Shown here piece by piece: positions 60,052 to 64,000 of a stretch of DNA of 64,000 nucleotides. The number at the start of each line of letters is the position of its first letter. Within the stretch, counting starts at the first letter, position 1. The notes under the pieces are model-generated. The model had not been told where the DNA came from, did not search any database, and saw only the letters and a program-made list of their open reading frames with translations. Position numbers and translations under genes: made by a program. This DNA is from Streptomyces sp. NBC_00390 (GTDB lineage Bacteria; Actinomycetota; Actinomycetes; Streptomycetales; Streptomycetaceae): NCBI RefSeq assembly GCF_036057275.1, contig NZ_CP107945.1, positions 6,634,001-6,698,000 on the forward strand, given 5' to 3'.

Positions 60052-60669
60052 TCAGAGGCTGGTGAGCAGGCCGTCGAGTGGGGCTGGTACGCCATCGGGG
60101 TCGAGGGCCTCGACGAGGACGCGGCCGTAGCGGATCTTGCGCCCTCTCGTCGTGCCGAGGAAGCGCCGCAACTGCTGCTGTGAGGTGCGGCCCCGCTGTG
60201 CGGGCTGGCGCAGGAAGGTCTGAAGGGCGCGCAGGTCGCCCTCCGCCCGGACGAGCTCCTCCACCCGTGTCACGCCCAGCGCGCGGATGAGCTCGTCCTC
60301 CAGATCCGCCGCGCAGGCGAAGAACCCTTGCTGTGCCGCACCGGCCCGCTCCAGGCCGCGGGCGTAGTAGCGACGCTCCGCCTCGTCGCACAGTCCCGTG
60401 AGGCGGAGGCCCAGGCCGGCTGGCCCGAGGAGGCGGGCAAAGCGCCCGACGTTCATCGCACCGCCCATCGACAGGAGGCAGATTCCTTCGGCCGCCAGGT
60501 TCCGGCCGCGGCTCGCGGCCAGCGCGCTGACCGCTGCGACGTCGCTCGGCCCTTCGAGCAGGACGGCTGCCCGGACGGGCAGCCGTGCGGCCAGCTCGCG
60601 CGCGGGGTCACCGGGGCCACCGGCCGCCCACGCGGTAACCGCCTCCTGGAACGATCCCATGTCAGTCAC
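60052..60669 (-). CDS. Stand-alone TOPRIM protein (OLD-nuclease-like)
   Basis: 205 aa, matching the TOPRIM half of OLD-family nucleases: VLLEGPSDVAAVSALAASRGR (catalytic Glu and Asp of EGxSD), LTGLCDEAERRYYARGLERAG (DxE/D motif) and a C-terminal Lys/Arg region. The ATPase half of OLD proteins is absent, so it is either a lone nuclease subunit or a relic. GTG 60669 or ATG 60660 starts it. The frame of a possible upstream gene overlaps as GTGA. Within 59786-60051 I see no gene. Confidence 0.8.
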   Translation of the reverse strand: MTDMGSFQEAVTAWAAGGPGDPARELAARLPVRAAVLLEGPSDVAAVSALAASRGRNLAAEGICLLSMGGAMNVGRFARLLGPAGLGLRLTGLCDEAERRYYARGLERAGAAQQGFFACAADLEDELIRALGVTRVEELVRAEGDLRALQTFLRQPAQRGRTSQQQLRRFLGTTRGRKIRYGRVLVEALDPDGVPAPLDGLLTSL

Positions 60670-61001
60670 GAGACGAGTCTCCGCCCTTCCCGGCCACCAC
60701 GGTAGGGAATTTCCGTCGGCGCACCGATCGGCGGTGAGCAGTCGGGCCCGACGGTCCGAACGAAGGCTTCGCCGCGTGGCTGGCGGAGCCAGGCCCGGAA
60801 CGATGGCGGAGCGGCACCATGGAGAGGGGCCACCGGGAGGGGTTGCGTCAAGGCATCGAAGACGGCGCAGAAGCCACGGGTGAGATCGTCGAAGAGGACG
60901 GGGATTCCAGCCGGTGACCGACGATTTGACGAGGGGTTTGACAGACCTGGTCCGGTCGGGCCGGTCGTCAGCTCAACGACCAGGTTCGCTGCATCTACCA
61001 C
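60666..61001 (-). CDS. Possible small gene coupled to TOPRIM gene (weak)
   Basis: A 111-aa frame from GTG 61001 whose stop overlaps the TOPRIM start as GTGA. It contains GIPVLFDDLTRGFCAVFDALTQP and PPSFRAWLRQPRGEAFVRTVG, not recognised. G/C at third codon positions is only about 70%, low for Streptomyces genes, so it may be a shadow or foreign. Nothing else is seen in 60670-61086. Confidence 0.3.
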   Translation of the reverse strand: MVDAANLVVELTTGPTGPGLSNPSSNRRSPAGIPVLFDDLTRGFCAVFDALTQPLPVAPLHGAAPPSFRAWLRQPRGEAFVRTVGPDCSPPIGAPTEIPYRGGREGRRLVS

Positions 61002-61086
61002 TCGTTCCTGTGCTGGACGAGGATGAGAACGCTCGGCAATGGAGATGTCCTTGGTCTCCGGAGCATCTACTGGAGAGGGCACCCTT

Positions 61087-61476
61087 ATGAGCTGGGCCGG
61101 ACGATGTTCAGGCGTGCTACTGGCGGCAGCCGTGATGATGTCAGCAGTCGCATGCACGGACAGCAGCAGTGCCGAGGGGGTGAGGTCCTGCGCTGTTCAG
61201 TTCAATTACCAGGGCCGCACCTATAAGGATGTTGCAAACGTGGACTTCACGGTCGGCCAGAAGGTTGGCACCGCGACCCAGCCACCCTGTGATGACACCG
61301 GCGGCCAGGACGAGGGTGAGGAGTCGCCGACCAAGGAGATTGCCTACAGCGTCGAAGGCGTGTCGCCGAAGGTGGCCATCGCAGTCGGGGCCACACCCGA
61401 AGAAGCAAAGTTCGTGGTTTCGTACTCCGGCAATGAGCTCCCGCCCGAGGTGCAGAAGCTGACCGGCGGATCATGA
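61087..61476 (+). CDS. DUF6281-type lipoprotein
   Basis: 129 aa. Signal peptide MSWAGRCSGVLLAAAVMMS with lipobox AVAC, then a Ser/Thr-rich linker. The mature domain (CAVQFNYQGRTYKDVANVDFTVGQKVGTATQPPCDD, VEGVSPKVAIAVGATPEE) fits small DUF6281 lipoproteins of Streptomyces. Function unknown, surface located. ATG 61087 gives a good signal peptide; an upstream frame exists but starts inside non-coding sequence. Confidence 0.82.
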   Translation: MSWAGRCSGVLLAAAVMMSAVACTDSSSAEGVRSCAVQFNYQGRTYKDVANVDFTVGQKVGTATQPPCDDTGGQDEGEESPTKEIAYSVEGVSPKVAIAVGATPEEAKFVVSYSGNELPPEVQKLTGGS

Positions 61477-61725
61477 TGTGGTGCCCGGGACGTGACTGAG
61501 GGAACGAGAGGCATCCAGCGCACCCAACTCGCTTCGTGATCCTCGAGGGAAGCGTCACGGGGCAGCCGTCGGCGATGGTGCGGAGCCGTGAGCGGAACAT
61601 GACCACCCAGTCCGAGACGTCATCAGCGGCGGTGCCCACCGTCGGAGCCACCGTCCGCATGCAGGGCCGCGACCGCGGTCGTACCGTGGGACCGGCAGTG
61701 ACCGTACGGATGGCAGGAGCCCGCG

Positions 61726-62091
61726 ATGGCCGGAGAGATCTCCTTCTTCGAACTGGGCGTGGGCGACTTCGAGCGGGCCCGCACCTTCTATTCCGGACTC
61801 TTCGGCTGGACCTTCGACGCCGGGGCGACCGACGGAGGCGGGTATGTGATCCGGACGCCCAATGTTCCCGGCGGGGTGCACGGCGGGGACCCGGGCGCCG
61901 GGGCGTATCTGTTCTTCAGGGTCGACGACATGACGGCGGCGATCGCACGCGTGCGCGAGCTCGGTGGCACCGTCGACGACATCGATGTGGGCGGTGACGA
62001 GGAGACCGTCGCGCGGTTCGGCCGCTTCCAGCTCTGCCACGACGACCAGGGCTCGCCTTTCGGTCTGCACGAGCCGCCCGCCGGGGGATAG
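61726..62091 (+). CDS. VOC (glyoxalase/bleomycin-resistance fold) family protein
   Basis: 121 aa. FFELGVGDFERARTFYSGLFGWTFD is the VOC signature, with metal-ligand candidates at GVHGGDPGAG and FQLCHDDQGSPFGL. Usually binds a small molecule or catalyses isomerisation with a divalent metal; substrate not predictable. ATG 61726 has AGGAG upstream. It converges on the response-regulator gene with 128 bases between. Confidence 0.87.
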   Translation: MAGEISFFELGVGDFERARTFYSGLFGWTFDAGATDGGGYVIRTPNVPGGVHGGDPGAGAYLFFRVDDMTAAIARVRELGGTVDDIDVGGDEETVARFGRFQLCHDDQGSPFGLHEPPAGG

Positions 62092-62219
62092 GCAGCGGGC
62101 CCGGCATGGGAGCTGAGCGCCGTGGGCCGTGATGGGCAGCCCGTGGGGTCGGGTGCACGAGCGTGGCGCCGCCGCCGCTGCGTCGCATGCGCCGGCGGCC
62201 GGGGCCGGCAGCGCGCGCG

Positions 62220-62906
62220 TCAGCCGACGAGACGGTAGCGGCGCTCCGGCCGGCCCGTGCCTCCGTAGCGCAGCGTGACCTTCACCCGGCCCGTTTCCAC
62301 GAAGTACTCCAGATAGCGGCGTGCGCTCACCCGTGACAGTGAGCCCGCCTCGGCACACTCCGACGCCGACAGATCACCGGCGTGCTCCCGCAGGATCCGG
62401 TCCACCAGCTCCGCCGTGTGCGCTGCCAGGCCCTTCGGCAGCTCACGTGAGCCCGGCGGCCGGGTGCCGAAGATCCGGTCGACGTCCTCCTGGCGCGCCT
62501 CCTCCAGCTGGTCGAGACGGGCGCGCAGCGACGCCACATGGCGAAGCTGCTCCTGCAGCGCCGCCTGGTTGAACGGCTTGATCAGATAGTGCAGCGCGCC
62601 CGCACGCAGCGCCGAGCGGACCGTACCCGCGTCCCGCGCGGCCGTGATGAACAGGACGTCGGCCGACGGCCGGCCGTCCTCGTCGCGCTCCTCAGCGGCG
62701 CGCAGCTCGCGAAGCACGCTGATCCCGTCCATATCGGGCAGATAGACGTCGAGCAGGATGAGATCCGGTCGCAGCCGCTCCGCGGCGCGCAGCGCGTCCG
62801 CGCCGCTGTGGGCCACCCCGACGACCCTGAATCCCTCCGTCGCGGACACATAGCGGCTGTGCAGTTTGGCGACCATGAAGTCGTCGTCCACCACCAGGAC
62901 GTTCAC
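62220..62906 (-). CDS. CitB/DpiA-type response regulator
   Basis: 228 aa. Receiver domain MNVLVVDDDFMVAKLHSRYV with acceptor Asp in LILLDVYLPDMDG and Lys in YLIKPFNQAAL. The C-terminal part (DRILREHAGDLSASECAEAGSLSRVSARRYLEYFVETGRV) is the CitB-type winged helix. This family regulates C4-dicarboxylate, citrate or tricarboxylate uptake. GTG 62906 is the start. Divergent from the TctC-type gene, its likely target; the sensor kinase is not in the window. Confidence 0.9.
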   Translation of the reverse strand: MNVLVVDDDFMVAKLHSRYVSATEGFRVVGVAHSGADALRAAERLRPDLILLDVYLPDMDGISVLRELRAAEERDEDGRPSADVLFITAARDAGTVRSALRAGALHYLIKPFNQAALQEQLRHVASLRARLDQLEEARQEDVDRIFGTRPPGSRELPKGLAAHTAELVDRILREHAGDLSASECAEAGSLSRVSARRYLEYFVETGRVKVTLRYGGTGRPERRYRLVG

Positions 62907-62977
62907 CGGGAGTCACCTCGGGGGTCCGGGGGCCGTCCCCCGGCAGAGCTCAGTGTCACGCCGACACGCTAGGCCGC

Positions 62978-62994
62978 GACCACAAGGACCACAA
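62978..62994. promoter_or_regulatory. Tandem GACCACAA repeat, candidate regulator site
   Basis: GACCACAA-G-GACCACAA, two direct copies 9 bases apart in the divergent promoter region between the response regulator and the tctC-type gene. Confidence 0.35.
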
Positions 62995-63082
62995 CGTCCG
63001 TTGATTCCGGAAGAGAGACAGCTTCTTAACGCGCAGGCAACATGTGGGCCACCTCACAGCTCCCACAACGAGAGGCGTTCTC

Positions 63083-64000
63083 GTGCGTTTGCGCACTCCC
63101 CTCGCCCTGCTCGGGGCGGCATTGCTCGTGCTCGTCGGGCCGCCGTTGCTCACCGCGGGCAGCGGCGCCGAGGCCGGCACGCAGATACCCGGCCTGCGGT
63201 TCATGGTCCCCAACACACCCGGCGGCGGATACGACATCACCGCGCGTACGGCGGCCAAGAACGCCGAGGACGCCGGACTCACCCACAGCATCGAAGTCTT
63301 CAACCTGCCGGGCGCCGGCGGCACCGTGGGCCTGACCCGCCTCGTCGGCGAGCGCGGCAACGGCAAGCTCGCCATGTCCATGGGCCTCGGCGTCGTCGGC
63401 GCCGTACACACCAACAAATCGCCCAAGACCCTGGCCGACACCACACCGATCGCCCGGCTCACCGAGGAGCAGGACATCGTGGTCGTCGCCAAGGACTCCC
63501 CGTACAGGACCATTCAGGACCTGCTCGCCGCGTGGAAGCAGAATCCCGGCAAGCTCCCGGTCGGCGGCGGCTCCTCGCCCGGCGGGCCCGACCACCTCGC
63601 GCCGATGCTGATGGCGCAGGCCGCCGGAATCGCGCCGAAGTCCGTCAACTACATCCCCTTCGACGGCGGCGGCGAACTGCTCGCCTCCATCCTCGGCAAC
63701 AAGGTCGCCTTCGGTGTCTCCGGTGTGGGCGAGTACCTCGACCAGATCAAGTCCGGAGAGCTGCGGCTGCTGGCCGTGACCGGACCGGAGCGGGTGCCGG
63801 GCCTCGACGCCCCGACCCTGCGGGAGGCCGGACTCGACACCGACTTCACCAACTGGCGCGGCGTCGTCGCCCCGCCCGGCCTGTCCGACGCCGAGCGCGA
63901 CAAGCTCGTCGGCCTCGTCCGAGAGCTCCACGACTCCCCGCAGTGGAAGGAGTCCCTGAAGAAGAACGGCTGGGACGACGCCTTCCTCACCGGCGAGAAG
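63083..64000 (+). CDS. Tripartite tricarboxylate transporter binding protein (TctC type), 3' end outside window
   Basis: Frame open from GTG 63083 to the window end (306 codons, no stop), so the gene is partial. Signal peptide about 1-28 (RTPLALLGAALLVLVGPPLLTAGSGA), then the mature domain IPGLRFMVPNTPGGGYDITAR, with PNTPGGG of the Bug/TctC ligand site, and VNYIPFDGGGELLASILGNKVAFGVSG. It captures carboxylates outside the cell for the TctAB transporter, whose genes should follow. GTG is preceded by a GAGAGG site. Confidence 0.88.
   Translation, partial: MRLRTPLALLGAALLVLVGPPLLTAGSGAEAGTQIPGLRFMVPNTPGGGYDITARTAAKNAEDAGLTHSIEVFNLPGAGGTVGLTRLVGERGNGKLAMSMGLGVVGAVHTNKSPKTLADTTPIARLTEEQDIVVVAKDSPYRTIQDLLAAWKQNPGKLPVGGGSSPGGPDHLAPMLMAQAAGIAPKSVNYIPFDGGGELLASILGNKVAFGVSGVGEYLDQIKSGELRLLAVTGPERVPGLDAPTLREAGLDTDFTNWRGVVAPPGLSDAERDKLVGLVRELHDSPQWKESLKKNGWDDAFLTGEK

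Noticed and set aside
1..64000. CRISPR array or cas genes
   Set aside because: No regularly spaced repeats of 21-40 bp seen and no Cas proteins.

Overview
The window is high-GC actinobacterial DNA. The gene content, the very G/C-rich third codon positions, the frequent GTG starts and the 4-base gene overlaps all point to Streptomyces or a close relative. The left part carries a gene order I know from Streptomyces chromosomes: ald, a ParA-like ATPase, scpA-scpB, a pseudouridine synthase, then aroH-tyrA, cmk, plsC and der. This looks like core chromosome rather than a plasmid or phage. I found no rRNA, tRNA or CRISPR array.

Layout. 1-7.9 kb: the end of an NB-ARC/TPR protein, ald, and a coupled parA-like/unknown/scpA/scpB/rluB-type operon. 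8.0-11.5 kb: a tight NAD operon (pnuC, nadR-type, nrtR-type, ADP-ribosylglycohydrolase) with a visible promoter and an operator-like palindrome. 12-18.2 kb: a Rieske lipoprotein, DUF952, a frameshifted DUF937/YidB gene, and aroH-tyrA and cmk-plsC-der. 18.2-30.1 kb: unknown Streptomyces-type proteins, a glycosyltransferase pair, a frameshifted WYL regulator, an orphan ctaD, an I78-type small protein, PAP2, an MFS exporter, an acyl-CoA dehydrogenase and a SepF-like protein. 30.4-32.6 kb: a Cys-tailed DUF5685 protein and a decayed DUF1684 gene.

32.8-46.5 kb is the most distinctive region. Two streptogrisin-type secreted proteases lie outside a conflict-type locus. It contains a SLOG-domain protein, a SLATT/DUF4231 membrane protein, and an FxSxx-COOH cassette. 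The cassette is fxsA (54-aa precursor ending F-Q-S-A-L), fxsB (radical SAM/SPASM), an AAC(3)-type acetyltransferase, fxsC (TIR-like) and fxsT (ParA-like + TIR-like + NB-ARC + TPR, 1312 aa). The fxs genes read as one transcription unit: a peptide maturase with an acetyltransferase, plus TIR and STAND proteins resembling immune or signalling receptors. In this FxsB the C-terminal domain keeps the family context, but the expected HExxH metal motif reads RGFRR.

46.5-64 kb: an AI-2E-type permease, an SOS-type dnaE2 with a LexA box coupled to an ImuB-like Y-family protein without catalytic residues, a lipase, and a sortase-anchored AA10 LPMO. Next is a 2.6-kb segment between two about 135-bp direct repeats holding a SpoIIE-type phosphatase, a small unknown gene and a truncated IS110 transposase. 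After it come a membrane-anchored NB-ARC/TPR protein, a stand-alone TOPRIM protein, a DUF6281 lipoprotein, a VOC protein, and a CitB-type response regulator divergent from a TctC-type binding protein that runs off the window end.

Three genes are broken: DUF937, the WYL regulator and DUF1684. The first two are single-base events that could be sequencing errors.
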